The position numbers and the translations under genes are program-made. Of a stretch of DNA of 64,000 nt, positions 1 through 11,181 are shown piece by piece (positions within the stretch are counted from its first letter, which is position 1; each line of letters starts with the position of its first letter). This stretch comes from Planctomycetota bacterium (GTDB taxonomy: Bacteria; Planctomycetota; Phycisphaerae; Phycisphaerales; Phycisphaeraceae), in assembly GCA_024276075.1 (NCBI GenBank), contig JAJRXX010000052.1, forward strand, positions 32,100 through 96,099, given 5' to 3'. The notes beneath the pieces are model-generated. The model ran no database searches. It saw only the letters and a program-made list of their open reading frames with translations, and had not been told where the DNA came from.

Positions 1-2
1 TA

Positions 3-3000
3 GCCGACCCGTTCGCCGATCCTGACATGGTCTTTGAGCCCGCACGTCCGCTCTATGATGATGAAGGCGATCTGACAATCACGCCCGACCGTTTCCTCCC
101 GGCAGGTGATATCAATAACGATGGCCTGGCGGACGTCATCCTGGCAGACATCCTCGGCAACAACGCCACCCTTTGGCTTGGACAGCCACTGGTGCCTGTC
201 GTCGACGCCGGTCTGTCCGGCACCGGCGCCCCGTTGGTGCGACCCGAGCCGTTTGTCTTTGAATTGGCTAAGCCGATATTCACCATCCCCAACCCGCAGC
301 AGGATGGGCGCGTGCTCAACGGCTGGACCACAGGCCAACTCAACGCCGGGGTCGGCGGCGACTTCCGGATCCACCTGCCCGGCCCCGCTGGTACTGCTAA
401 AGCTAGCTGGACCGTCGGCAGCCTTGCGACCGGCTCGTACGACGTCTATGCCACCTGGGCGCCGCTCGCCAACGCAGCCTCCAACGCCACCTACCGCGTC
501 TTTGATGGTTCGACGCTTCTGGATACCGTCCAAGTTGATCAGCGGTTCGCACCCGAAGTGCTCAACCCCGGGGACCCCGGTCCTCCGTGGCGAAAGCTGG
601 GCACGTTCGACATCAACAGCGGCGGCCTGATTATTGAATTGATTGACAAAGCCGGCGGCCTAATCGTCGCCGACGCCATCCGCGTCGATGTCGGGGCTAC
701 GCAGGTCATCGTCGACAACACCGACCCGGGTTACGCCGAGGTTGAGGACACCTCCCTCACGGGCGCTTTTGTGATCGAGGGTTTTGAGGATGGCGAAAAC
801 CTTTCCGAGGTCTGGGGCATCGGCGACTTCAACGCCGACGGTGCCGACGACTTTGTGATTCAGGGCGACAATCGAGCTTACATCCTCTTAGGCCCGGTCA
901 ACATCACCGGCACGGAAGACATCCCGACCGTCGCTGACATCCTGGTTGATACCAATTCGTTGGGCAAGCTCGCACGCCGCCCGACCGACATCGACGGTGA
1001 CGGCCGCGCAGACCTTGTTTTTGTGAAGGGTGATGCGGGCAGTTTAAACTTCACGGTCACAATGATCTTTGGCCGACCGAATCTGCCACGCGTGATTGAT
1101 TCCGGCTGGCTCGCTACGGCGCCATCGCGTGTTGTGCAATTCAATGTCGCCAAGTCGTCCGTGGGCTTGGGCAGCGGCGATGATGCGGCAATTCATCTCG
1201 CTCCGGAGACACTCGACTGGGACGGCGATGGTCTGTCCGATTTGCTGATCAGCAGGACGATTTTCTTTAATACCCAGCAAACCAGTAGTGTGCCGATTGC
1301 GCTGCTGTACACGGGCGCCGACCTAGCGCCTACTGCCGACGATCCGTCCGCTATCCCAGGCCTGAACGCCACGCTCCGCATTGATTCGGACGCTTCGAGC
1401 CGCACCGCGGTGATGAACACCTTACTGGGGGCCAGCTCCGGATTCACCGCTTCAGCTCCGAGTGCGTCTAACGTATTCACCCGTGCAGCAGGCGATCTCA
1501 ACGGCGACGGCCTAGAGGACATTGTTCTGCTCAATAGCTTCTTCGCGACCTTCAGCAACACCACGCTCAGTCTCTCCACCACACTGGGTCGGGGTTACGT
1601 GATCCTCGGCCAGGCCGTCCAGAATTCGGGCGTGCAAGCCGACCTCAACACCAACCTCGGCACACCCGCCGCCAACACCCCCTGGCGTCTGCGACTCGAC
1701 CAGCAGATCGTCAATGGGCAAACCAGTGTCGGTAGCACGCTGCCGACCGACATCACCTTCGGCGATGAGTTCAACGGCTACTCATTGGTATCCGCGACTC
1801 CGCTGGGTGACGTGAACAACGACGGCTTCGACGATTTGGCAGTGACGCGCCTGTTCGAGGATGCGAACTTCGGCCAGGGCAGCATCTTCATCCTCAACGG
1901 CTCGCAGTCCTTGGGACTGCCCCAGGGCATCGTCGATGTCGCCACCCACGCCGACGTTACCATTCGCCAATTTGACCCCGGCGTATTAGGCCCCGGCCAG
2001 CGCACGGTCGCATTCCTGGGTGTCTACGCTGGCGACTTCAACGCTGACGGTGAGGTCGACTTTGCTGTCGGTCAGCCCATCAGCGGCCTGCAAGACGCTC
2101 AGCCCGGCCAGCCCCCACAGCTTCTCGACTTCCAGTCTCGCGGCGACGTGCGCATCTTCTGGTCCATCGCCGACCATCAGGGCAGCGAGATCAACCTGAC
2201 CGACGCCGACGTCGTCCTCACGGGTCAACGCGAGCTCGATCGTTTCGGCACACTGCCTGTGACCCCTCAGATGGATATCAACGGCGACCGCATCGCGGAC
2301 CTGATCGTCGGTGCGCAAGACGCCGACGTGTTTACCTCTGGGTTCGTCAGCAAGGCCGGCAAGGTCTACGCCATCTACGGAGCTCCGCAGCGGTTCGATC
2401 TAGCCGACTCCCAGCTTGTCCAACCACTGGCTAACCGCACGATCACCGGCGCGGGCGATTTCGTCGTCGATCCGAACACCGGCCAACCGGTCACATTCTT
2501 CGATCCCGATTTGGACAACAACGGCGTGCTCGACACGAGCAATTTCGTCTTGCCTGCCAGTGGCGGGGCGCTGTGGTACTCGTTCACCACGCTCGGCGAC
2601 GGGCGTGCGGGCAATCAGGTTCGTCTCCTGCCTGCGTCTCAGGCGCCCAAGACCATCGCCCTGAAGGGCCCCGACGGATTCGTCGAGGGTCTAAACGCCC
2701 TGCTCTCCAGCAGCTCCGTGACACAACTCGAGATCGGCGGCGAGCAGCGCGACATCGGCGTGATGGAATTTGACTTGTCCGGCTTCCTCGACGCCGTCGA
2801 TGGGCCAAACGCCGCTCGCATCATCGAAAATGCCGACCTGGTACTCGATACCTTAACCGAGGTGGGCACCAGCCCGACCTTCCTGACCGAATTCAACGGC
2901 ATCGTTTACTTCCGCGCGTTCACGTCCAGCCACGGCACCGAGCTATGGCGCACCGACGGCACCGGGCAGGGTACGTTTATGCTCAAGGACATCCGCCCCG

Positions 3001-6000
3001 GCACGAACAGTTCGACCCCGACCAACTTCTTCGTCTCCGACGACGGCCAAGGCAACCAGTTCCTTTACTTCAGGGCCACCACCGATACCGAGGGACGCGA
3101 GCTGTGGCGCACCGACGGCACGGCCGCAGGCACGGAATTGGTCAGCGACATCCGCGTCGGCACGAGCGGTTCCAACCCATTCGGCTTCGTCCAGGTGGCG
3201 GACGTTCTGTTCTTCAAGGCTACCGACGGCAGCGGCACTGAGTTATTCGCCCTTCGCCCCGATGGCACCGTCAGCAACTTGACGACCGCTTCTACGCTGA
3301 CCGTGGGCGACATGACCAGCATCGGAAACACGCTATTCCTCGGCACAACCACCTCGGCAGGCGTGCATCGACTTCAGCGGATCATCGTGACCAACGGCGT
3401 GCCCGGTTCGCTTCAGACCATCTCTAACTGGCGATCCAGGCCGTCGCGGTTGACCGAGCTCGGTGGGCAGCTCTACGTTAGGGGCAGCCAAGACGTCAAC
3501 ATCATCATCGCGATTGTCACAAGCGGTGAAGAACTGTGGCGCGTTAATCCGAGTACATTTGCCATTACCCAGATCAGCAACGCGCCCGGCACCGCCAGTT
3601 CTAGCCCGACCAGGCTCACCACAGTCGGCGGCACGCTCTACTACACCGCTTCGCCCGACGGGTCTTCATCGCCAGAGCTTTATAAGATCACTAATGCCAC
3701 TGGTACGCCTACCAGGCTCACCACAGGCGGACGCAATCCCAGCACCTTGACCGTTGTCGGGTCGCAGGTCTTCTTCAGGACCTTCGAGTCTGGTGGCCGC
3801 AACGAGTTGTGGGTCTCCGACGGCACCGTCGGCGGGACCAACCGGGTCACCGACATCAACACCAGCAATGTCAACGATTCGGTCAGCGGCTTGGTCGAGC
3901 ACAACGGCCTGCTCTACTTCGAGGCCAACGACGGCACCGAGAACGCCATCTACCGCACCGACGGCATCGATCGCAATACCGAAAAGGTCCACGTCACCGG
4001 CACTAATACTCCGTTTAACTTTATTAGTAACGGCAACGACATCCTCTTCTCTCTGTTTGATGGTACATCGACCCAGTTGCACATTAGCGACGGTCTCCCT
4101 CAGGGTACGACCGTCAAGGTGGCCGACGCCGGTATCCTCAGCGGCACCATCCGCGTGAGCGTCTTGGACGACGAGGGCAACGGCACCGTCGAGGTCGCCG
4201 ACGCAGCGGCGCCCGCGGCCAACTTCATCGACATCGACTTGGCGACGCTCAACATACCCGCCAACGGCCTGGCGAGGCTCGATATCGCTCAACTCATCAA
4301 CGACGCGCTGCAAGCCGGCAAGACCCGCGTCACGCTCAAGATCGAGATGTTAGGCGCCAACCCGCTTCCTTTGTTGACCAAGCGTGCCCGGCCCCAAGAC
4401 GCCTCCACCAGTCAGACCGCGTTGGAGATCACCACAGCTCAACGCAACGGCGTCGTCGCCGATCTCTACGATGAACAGGGGCATCGGCTTGTCGAGGGCC
4501 AATCGGTCATCGACACTCGTGCGCACAAGGCTGGGACATACTTCCTGCGTGTTTACAACCCATTTGCTGCCGATCAGACAGGTGACTTGCCGTTCGCCAT
4601 CGAGTTCAACCCGCCCAAGGCCGGACAAACCAACCCGAACCCCGAGTTCGGCCGCGACCAGATCCGCGGCGGTGAGGGCCCTGACCTCTTGATCGGCAAC
4701 GGCGACCTCGATCGGCTATTTGGCGAGAGCGGAATCGACAGCTTTATCGCTGAGGAATTCGAGCTGCGTGACCTCGAGACCGGTGAGACGCGTGAAGACC
4801 CGTCCGCGCCGGAGGCAGTCAGCTCTACAGGCACGCCGCCGGCAGACCGCGTGATTGACATCGAGGATATTCAGCTCCGTCGTATCGTCGCTTTGGCATT
4901 GGGCATCCCAGTCACCACCGCTTGGAACGGTGCCCCGTTGGTCTCGCAGTCGATCTTGGCGTCACGGCTCAACACGCTTACATACCTCGAAGCCAGTCTC
5001 GATCCCGCCGTCAACAATTTCTACACCACGTTCGAAGGCTTGCAGTTTGCCACGAACATCCGCTTGCTGAATCTGTCCGGCACGGCTCTAGGCGTCTTCT
5101 TCAGTCAGTTCGGCAGCCTCTCTACGCTCATACCCGGCACCGATCTGATCACCGGCGAGCCGTTCGGTCTTACAAGGCTGCAGTACCTGGGACTCGACCG
5201 CATAATCGACTTCGAGTCCGCCACCACACTCGCCGCCATCTCGCAGTTCGAGTCACTTGAAGTGTTGAGCATGGACCGGCCCGACGCCTCAGGCCTGGGA
5301 TTCTTCCAGCTCACGGATATTTCCGCGCTGGCGGGCTTGAAGAACCTCCGTTGGCTGAGCCTCGCGGGCAATCAGATCACCGACCTAGGCCCACTGGCGG
5401 AACTCGACATATTGCAGCAAGCCGAGCAGATACTCGATCCGCAAGCGAACCGATTGGCTTACCTCGACCTACGTGACAACGCCATCACCGACATCGGTCC
5501 GCTTGTGGGTCAGGACATCATCGACGATGGCCAGTTCAGCGACGGCTACGCAGAGCCGGTCGGCCCGTGGGCACGCAATCAAAATCCGTTCCCCGGCGCG
5601 TTTGAGCAGGACTACCGCTTTACCTTCGCCGGATCGACCAACCAAGCCACGTGGACATTCACCGGCTTGCCCGCAACAGGGTTTAACGTCTTCGTCACTT
5701 GGCCCGAAAACGCCAATAGGTCTACAGCCGTGACGTACACCGTCACCGGCGAGATCACCACACAGGTCGTCGTTGATCAGACCCAGGCACCTGCCGGTAG
5801 CCTGTTCGGCGGCAGCACATGGGAATTCTTGGGCATCTTCGCGCCCGACCTCAGCGGCCAGATCATGGTCCAACTCGACGGTGCTGTGGACGGGATCGTC
5901 GCCGCCGATGCCGTGCGCATCGCTCGGTTCGACCAAGTGCTGCCCGCGTTGACGCAGCTCGACCTCCGCGGCAACCCACTCGACAGCCGCAGCCACGACC

Positions 6001-9000
6001 TATACCTGCCCGACTTGGTCGGCGTGGCGGGTTCGGGATTCGGGACCAATGCACTGGGCGCAGGCCTCCTGGTTGACCCCGATTTAGCTTCGCCGACCTT
6101 CCAGATACCGCAGATACCCCCGCAGGCGATCGCGGCCAATCTCACATCCCCGACCGTCCTCGCCAGCCTCGCCGCGGTCGATCCCGACGCTAACACACTG
6201 CTGCTCGGCTCGAACACCACGGTCAGGCAGTTCCAAGGCCCGTTCGATTCCACCCCGGGCTCAATACTTGACGACTTCATCGACCCGATCTCGTCGTTCT
6301 TCGACAATCCCATCCAGCCCGTCGACGCCATCTTCGGCCCCGACGGCAACTTCTACGTCGTCGATGCGGGTAACCGTCAGGTCCTCCGCTTCGATGGCCT
6401 CACCGGCACGTTCCTCAATGTCTTCGTCACCGCCGATGAAATACCCGGTACCGGAACGCCTGAGCACCTCGGCTTTGGCATCGACAACGACCTTTACCTC
6501 GTTGATTCGAGTAACAGCCTTCACCAGTTCAATGGCAATACCGGTGCCTTTGTGGAAACCGACTTCACCTTTGGGACTGGTCTCGACATCGGCAATATAG
6601 AATTTCACAATGGCAACATCCTGCTATTTACGGACATGACTAGCAGGAGATTGATCGGCCGTAACATCGAGACGGAAACGTTTGATCTAATTGGGCCAAT
6701 TAACGGCACCGGTCTGTTCCCCGACGGTATTGACGTCGGTCCCGACGGGTTAATCTACGTCTCCAATACCGGTTCCAACAGGATCGAGCGGTTCCAATTC
6801 GATTTCCTGGCCGGAACGTTTGTTTTCGTCGATGTCTTTGTGGATTCCACCGCCGCACCTGAGCTGAGCGATCCGACCGACCTCGTCTTCGGCCCCGACG
6901 GCACCCTCTACGTCGTCAGCGACGGCAACAGCACCGTACTCGGATTTGACATCACCACCGGCACGCAGATCATTGACTTGGCGATCGTGTCCGGCAACCC
7001 ACCCCTGGGCTCCATCCCGTTCATCAACTTCGCTCCGTCAACCGTCACCTTCAGCGTTACCAGCAGCGACCCTGCCGCCGCCAGCTTCACCATCAACACC
7101 AAAGATGAGATCGAGGTCACACCCACAGCCGGCTTCACCGGCACCATCCAGGCCACCGTTTCCGCCACCGATGGTCTGGGCCGCACCGCCGAGATGATCT
7201 TCGATCTGAGCATCGGCGTGGGCGCCGTCTACGGCAACGCCTTTAACGACCAAGACGCCAGCGGCACTCGCGATACATCCGAGCCGGGCCTTGCGGGTGT
7301 CACCATCTACGCCGACCTCAACGCCAACGGCGTGTTCGACGCCACCGAGCCCCTGGGCCTCACCGACGACAACGGCGACTACGCCATCAATGGCCTCACG
7401 CTCCAGTCGCAGCCGTACTTGGTGCGTCAGGTGCCCCTGCCCGACGCCAGCCTGACCGTACCCGTTGGCTTCGGCAACGCCATGTTCCCCATCGCAGCGC
7501 TTGCAGGCATCAACGTCTTCGAGCAGGTCGTGTACAGAGGCCGACTTATCATCAGCGGTTTCGACGCAAACACCAGCGTCCAGGGGCTGTTCTCCTACGA
7601 TGGTGTTACGCTTACACCGCTAGCGGCCTTCCCCTCTGGCTCGCCACAAGGCCTGACCGAGTTCAACGGCGTACTCTACTTCTCCGCCAATGACGGAAAC
7701 GGCGCCGGAACCGAGTTGTGGCAATATGACGGGAACACCGTCAAGCTCGCTGCCGACATCAGCACCACCAGTTCGTTCCCCACCTCGTTCGTTGTCTTCA
7801 ACGGTGCCCTGCACTTTATCGCAAACGCCGGTGCCGGTGCCGGCAACGAGCTATTCAGGTTCGACGGCGTCAACCCGCCCACTCTCGCTGCCGCGTCGGT
7901 TCCAACAGGATTCAGCAATCCGTTCGATCTGGTGGTATTCAATAATCTCTTGTTCTTACGAGGTTTCACGCCCACGACCGGCACCGAGTTATTCGCCTTC
8001 GACGGCTCCAAGATCAATCTCGTTGTCGATATCAACCCCGGCGCCAGTTCCTCGACACCCCTCGACCTCACCCCGTTCAACGGAAACCTCTACTTCAATG
8101 CCTCCGCAGGTTCCGGCGGCGTGGGCAGAGAATTGTTCCGGTTCAACCCGGCGACAGGCGGCGTCGAGTTCGTCGCCGACATCAACCCTGGCACCAGCTC
8201 GTCGAGCCCATCCGAATTTACCGAGTTCAACGGCCAGCTATTCTTCAGAGCATTCAGGTCTGGAGGCGAGGGCACGGAGCTATGGTCCTTCGACGACGTC
8301 AACGGCCCGCAACTCGTGGCGGATATTAATGCCGGGTCACCCTCATCTACCCCGCAATTCTTTACCGTCTTTGACAACGCCCTGTATTTCTCCGCCGCCG
8401 ACTCACCGTTCGGCCGCGAACTGTGGCGCACCGATGGCCAAAACGTTGAGCGGGTCTTCGATATCCGCGAAGGCGGTAGTTCATCAAGTCCAAGCGATCT
8501 CGTCGAGTTCGGCGGCACGCTCCTATTCGGTGCCAACGACGCCGCGGGCGACCAGGTCTTCGAGTTGATCCCAGACGCACACATGTTCCGTCTCAGCTCC
8601 GCTACCGCGCAGCTCGCCGCAGATTTTGGCAACCAACTCGTCGTCAGCGTAGGGGTGGACCAGACCGCCGACGAGGGCGATACCGTCACCGTTGCAGCTA
8701 CTGTCAACGACCCCGATCCGTCCAATGGCTCAAACTTCGCGTTCCAGTGGCAGATATCCTCGCCGAACGTCACGATCCTAAATAACAGCGACACCACACA
8801 GACGCTCGAGTTCATACCAACCGACAATGGCACATTCACCGTGACGCTCACCGTCACCGATCTCGACGATGGGAATAAGCAGTTCACCGATTCGATGCGC
8901 GTCTTCGTGAACAACGTCGCCCCGACGACCACCGGTGGCTTCAACCAAACCCTTGATGAGGGCCAACCCATACCGACACTCGACGCGGCGACGCTTGTCA

Positions 9001-10937
9001 CCGACCCCGGCGCCAATGACACACAATCAATCCTTTGGCAGGTGGTATCCACCAACGGACAGGTGATCCCCGATAGTACGAACACCACGCTCGACTTCAC
9101 GCCCAACGACAACGGCACCTACACCGTGACCATGACAGCCACCGACGACGACGGAGCAGCATCCAACCCGCAGGTATGGGTCTTCACCGTCAACAACGTC
9201 GCTCCGCAGAACGTCAACGCCGGCGCGGACCAGACCGTCAACGAAGGGCAAACCGCCAACCTCGCCGTCACCTTCACCGACCCAGGCTCCGCCGATACCC
9301 ACACGATCGATTGGCAGGTCGTTCACGACGCCACCAGCCAGGTCGTCGCCCAAGCCTTTAACGCCGGTGCGAACTTCAACTTCACACCTGACGATGACGG
9401 CACCTTCACGGTCACGGTTACGGTCACCGACAAGGATGGCCAGAGCAACACCGACACAGTACAAGTCACAGCTCTCAACGTCGCGCCGCAGAATCTCAAT
9501 GCCGGCAGCGACCAGACCGTCAACGAAGGCCAGCTTGTGAGTCTGAGCCTCGTGGGATCACCGACCGACGCGAGTACGATCGACCAAGCGAGCTTGTCGG
9601 TGACATGGGACGTGTTGGCGAGCAACGGTCAGGCTGTCAATTCCGGTAGCGGATCAACCTTCAACTTTACGCCCAATGACAACGGGATATACACGGTTAC
9701 GACGACGGTCTACGATAAGGACGGCGGCTCCACCAGTGACACGGTCACCATTACCGTCAATAACGTTGCCCCGCAAAACGTCGACGCAGGCCCGGACCAG
9801 ATCGTTGACGAAGGCCAGCTTGTGAGTCTGAGCCTTGTCGGTGCGCCTACCGATCCGAGTTCGGTTGACGAGGCGAGCCTGTCAGTGGTCTGGGACGTGG
9901 TGGCTACCAACAATCAAGTCATCAACTCTGGTAATGGTTCGACCTTCAACTTCACGCCTACCGATAACGGCGTCTACACCGTCACGACTACGGTTTCCGA
10001 CAAGGACGCCGGCTTCACCACCGACACCGTGACCATTACCGTCAACAACGTCGCACCTCAGAACGTCGACGCCGGACCGGACCAGGCTGTTGTAGAGGGA
10101 CAGACAGCGAACTTTGCTGTCACCTTTAACGACCCCGCGGGTGCCGCGGATAACCAAGCAATCGCTTGGCGTGTCGTGGACGACGCCACAGGCTTGTCGG
10201 TAGCCACCGGTGGTGGGGCCAACTTCAATTTCACGCCTACGGACGATGGCACGTTTACCGTCACGGTTACGGTCACGGACAAGGACGGTGGTGTCGGTAC
10301 CGATACCGTCAAGCTCACCGCCAACAACACCGCGCCTACGCTAATCGTGCCCGGAGACCAGGTCGTTCCCTTCGGTCAGACGTTTATCCTCACAGGCTCC
10401 GTCAGCGACGTGCCCACCGATACCGTCAGCGTCACCGTCGACTTCGGTGACAGCGTGGTCGTACCGGCGATCGTCCAGCCCGACGGCTCGTTCAGCATCA
10501 ACCACGCCTACACCCAGCGAGGCCAGTTTACCGTCACCGTTACCGCCACCGACGAAGACGGCGGGATCACACAGCAGTCTCTGCTCGTCACCCACGGCCT
10601 ATTGGGTGACTTGAACAACGACGCGCTAGTCAATGCCGACGATATCGATCTGATCTCCGCAGCGTTGTTATCTGGCAGCACCGATCCGAGGTTCGACCTC
10701 GACGCCAGCGGTATCGTTGATGCTGCTGACAAAATACATCTGATCACCGTCATCCTCGGAACCGGATTCGGCGACGTGAATCTCGACAAGGTCGTTGACG
10801 ATGCCGATCTGAGTCTATTGCTGACGAACTTCGGCAGCAGCTCCGCCGGCTGGTCCCAAGCCGATTACACAGGCGACGGACTGGTCGACGACGCCGACTT
10901 GAGCCTGCTCCTGACAAACTTCGGCAACAGCTTTTAG
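3..10937 (+). CDS. Giant modular secreted/surface protein with C-terminal dockerin (5' end outside window)
   Basis: The reading frame is open from the window edge, so the ATG at 27 is probably internal; at least 3636 residues are present. Module order (numbering from ATG 27): FG-GAP/VCBS-type calcium repeats with DxNxDGxxD cores (about 20-770); a golvesin/Xly-like domain inside them (about 92-230); ELWRTDGT repeats (about 950-1390); an RTX-like GGEGPDLLIGNGDLD stretch (about 1550); leucine-rich repeats (about 1675-1820); a second golvesin-like domain (about 1840-1967); NHL/Vgb-type propeller repeats (about 2090-2310); an SdrD B-like domain (NAFNDQDASGTRD, about 2400-2485); a second ELWxxDGT block (about 2540-2850); about six PKD domains (2870-3520); and dockerin-type EF-hand repeats at the C-terminus. 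Such proteins are generally extracellular and adhesive; the ligand cannot be read. The TAG stop coincides with the start of repeat A1. Confidence 0.9.
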   Translation, partial: ADPFADPDMVFEPARPLYDDEGDLTITPDRFLPAGDINNDGLADVILADILGNNATLWLGQPLVPVVDAGLSGTGAPLVRPEPFVFELAKPIFTIPNPQQDGRVLNGWTTGQLNAGVGGDFRIHLPGPAGTAKASWTVGSLATGSYDVYATWAPLANAASNATYRVFDGSTLLDTVQVDQRFAPEVLNPGDPGPPWRKLGTFDINSGGLIIELIDKAGGLIVADAIRVDVGATQVIVDNTDPGYAEVEDTSLTGAFVIEGFEDGENLSEVWGIGDFNADGADDFVIQGDNRAYILLGPVNITGTEDIPTVADILVDTNSLGKLARRPTDIDGDGRADLVFVKGDAGSLNFTVTMIFGRPNLPRVIDSGWLATAPSRVVQFNVAKSSVGLGSGDDAAIHLAPETLDWDGDGLSDLLISRTIFFNTQQTSSVPIALLYTGADLAPTADDPSAIPGLNATLRIDSDASSRTAVMNTLLGASSGFTASAPSASNVFTRAAGDLNGDGLEDIVLLNSFFATFSNTTLSLSTTLGRGYVILGQAVQNSGVQADLNTNLGTPAANTPWRLRLDQQIVNGQTSVGSTLPTDITFGDEFNGYSLVSATPLGDVNNDGFDDLAVTRLFEDANFGQGSIFILNGSQSLGLPQGIVDVATHADVTIRQFDPGVLGPGQRTVAFLGVYAGDFNADGEVDFAVGQPISGLQDAQPGQPPQLLDFQSRGDVRIFWSIADHQGSEINLTDADVVLTGQRELDRFGTLPVTPQMDINGDRIADLIVGAQDADVFTSGFVSKAGKVYAIYGAPQRFDLADSQLVQPLANRTITGAGDFVVDPNTGQPVTFFDPDLDNNGVLDTSNFVLPASGGALWYSFTTLGDGRAGNQVRLLPASQAPKTIALKGPDGFVEGLNALLSSSSVTQLEIGGEQRDIGVMEFDLSGFLDAVDGPNAARIIENADLVLDTLTEVGTSPTFLTEFNGIVYFRAFTSSHGTELWRTDGTGQGTFMLKDIRPGTNSSTPTNFFVSDDGQGNQFLYFRATTDTEGRELWRTDGTAAGTELVSDIRVGTSGSNPFGFVQVADVLFFKATDGSGTELFALRPDGTVSNLTTASTLTVGDMTSIGNTLFLGTTTSAGVHRLQRIIVTNGVPGSLQTISNWRSRPSRLTELGGQLYVRGSQDVNIIIAIVTSGEELWRVNPSTFAITQISNAPGTASSSPTRLTTVGGTLYYTASPDGSSSPELYKITNATGTPTRLTTGGRNPSTLTVVGSQVFFRTFESGGRNELWVSDGTVGGTNRVTDINTSNVNDSVSGLVEHNGLLYFEANDGTENAIYRTDGIDRNTEKVHVTGTNTPFNFISNGNDILFSLFDGTSTQLHISDGLPQGTTVKVADAGILSGTIRVSVLDDEGNGTVEVADAAAPAANFIDIDLATLNIPANGLARLDIAQLINDALQAGKTRVTLKIEMLGANPLPLLTKRARPQDASTSQTALEITTAQRNGVVADLYDEQGHRLVEGQSVIDTRAHKAGTYFLRVYNPFAADQTGDLPFAIEFNPPKAGQTNPNPEFGRDQIRGGEGPDLLIGNGDLDRLFGESGIDSFIAEEFELRDLETGETREDPSAPEAVSSTGTPPADRVIDIEDIQLRRIVALALGIPVTTAWNGAPLVSQSILASRLNTLTYLEASLDPAVNNFYTTFEGLQFATNIRLLNLSGTALGVFFSQFGSLSTLIPGTDLITGEPFGLTRLQYLGLDRIIDFESATTLAAISQFESLEVLSMDRPDASGLGFFQLTDISALAGLKNLRWLSLAGNQITDLGPLAELDILQQAEQILDPQANRLAYLDLRDNAITDIGPLVGQDIIDDGQFSDGYAEPVGPWARNQNPFPGAFEQDYRFTFAGSTNQATWTFTGLPATGFNVFVTWPENANRSTAVTYTVTGEITTQVVVDQTQAPAGSLFGGSTWEFLGIFAPDLSGQIMVQLDGAVDGIVAADAVRIARFDQVLPALTQLDLRGNPLDSRSHDLYLPDLVGVAGSGFGTNALGAGLLVDPDLASPTFQIPQIPPQAIAANLTSPTVLASLAAVDPDANTLLLGSNTTVRQFQGPFDSTPGSILDDFIDPISSFFDNPIQPVDAIFGPDGNFYVVDAGNRQVLRFDGLTGTFLNVFVTADEIPGTGTPEHLGFGIDNDLYLVDSSNSLHQFNGNTGAFVETDFTFGTGLDIGNIEFHNGNILLFTDMTSRRLIGRNIETETFDLIGPINGTGLFPDGIDVGPDGLIYVSNTGSNRIERFQFDFLAGTFVFVDVFVDSTAAPELSDPTDLVFGPDGTLYVVSDGNSTVLGFDITTGTQIIDLAIVSGNPPLGSIPFINFAPSTVTFSVTSSDPAAASFTINTKDEIEVTPTAGFTGTIQATVSATDGLGRTAEMIFDLSIGVGAVYGNAFNDQDASGTRDTSEPGLAGVTIYADLNANGVFDATEPLGLTDDNGDYAINGLTLQSQPYLVRQVPLPDASLTVPVGFGNAMFPIAALAGINVFEQVVYRGRLIISGFDANTSVQGLFSYDGVTLTPLAAFPSGSPQGLTEFNGVLYFSANDGNGAGTELWQYDGNTVKLAADISTTSSFPTSFVVFNGALHFIANAGAGAGNELFRFDGVNPPTLAAASVPTGFSNPFDLVVFNNLLFLRGFTPTTGTELFAFDGSKINLVVDINPGASSSTPLDLTPFNGNLYFNASAGSGGVGRELFRFNPATGGVEFVADINPGTSSSSPSEFTEFNGQLFFRAFRSGGEGTELWSFDDVNGPQLVADINAGSPSSTPQFFTVFDNALYFSAADSPFGRELWRTDGQNVERVFDIREGGSSSSPSDLVEFGGTLLFGANDAAGDQVFELIPDAHMFRLSSATAQLAADFGNQLVVSVGVDQTADEGDTVTVAATVNDPDPSNGSNFAFQWQISSPNVTILNNSDTTQTLEFIPTDNGTFTVTLTVTDLDDGNKQFTDSMRVFVNNVAPTTTGGFNQTLDEGQPIPTLDAATLVTDPGANDTQSILWQVVSTNGQVIPDSTNTTLDFTPNDNGTYTVTMTATDDDGAASNPQVWVFTVNNVAPQNVNAGADQTVNEGQTANLAVTFTDPGSADTHTIDWQVVHDATSQVVAQAFNAGANFNFTPDDDGTFTVTVTVTDKDGQSNTDTVQVTALNVAPQNLNAGSDQTVNEGQLVSLSLVGSPTDASTIDQASLSVTWDVLASNGQAVNSGSGSTFNFTPNDNGIYTVTTTVYDKDGGSTSDTVTITVNNVAPQNVDAGPDQIVDEGQLVSLSLVGAPTDPSSVDEASLSVVWDVVATNNQVINSGNGSTFNFTPTDNGVYTVTTTVSDKDAGFTTDTVTITVNNVAPQNVDAGPDQAVVEGQTANFAVTFNDPAGAADNQAIAWRVVDDATGLSVATGGGANFNFTPTDDGTFTVTVTVTDKDGGVGTDTVKLTANNTAPTLIVPGDQVVPFGQTFILTGSVSDVPTDTVSVTVDFGDSVVVPAIVQPDGSFSINHAYTQRGQFTVTVTATDEDGGITQQSLLVTHGLLGDLNNDALVNADDIDLISAALLSGSTDPRFDLDASGIVDAADKIHLITVILGTGFGDVNLDKVVDDADLSLLLTNFGSSSAGWSQADYTGDGLVDDADLSLLLTNFGNSF

Positions 10938-11060
10938 AGCACTTGGCGTAATTAATCTCCATTGACCGGGTGGCACGGCTTGCTTGCAAGCCGTGAAATA
11001 CAGATATTTCTTACACCTACGATCCAATCAAAATGGAGAATATTGACGCCAGTTGCTCTA
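10935..11060. repeat. MITE-like repeat A1
   Basis: About 30 bp inverted termini: left TAGAGCACTTGGCGTAATTA, right (reverse complement) TAGAGCAACTGGCGTCAATA, continuing as TCTCCATT on both sides. The core holds the palindrome GGCTTGCTTGCAAGCC. TA flanks both ends, as expected for an IS630/mariner-type TA duplication. The first three bases are the stop codon of the giant gene. Confidence 0.85.
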
Positions 11061-11181
11061 ACGTGGCTCCACACCGTGCGTAGCTCTTGTGCAGGTCCTC
11101 TATATTTTTTGAGATCGACTTGCCAGGCGGTTTGTCGTCAAAATGGTTTGCTTGGCAGAGCACGCTGCGCGTGATGTACGT

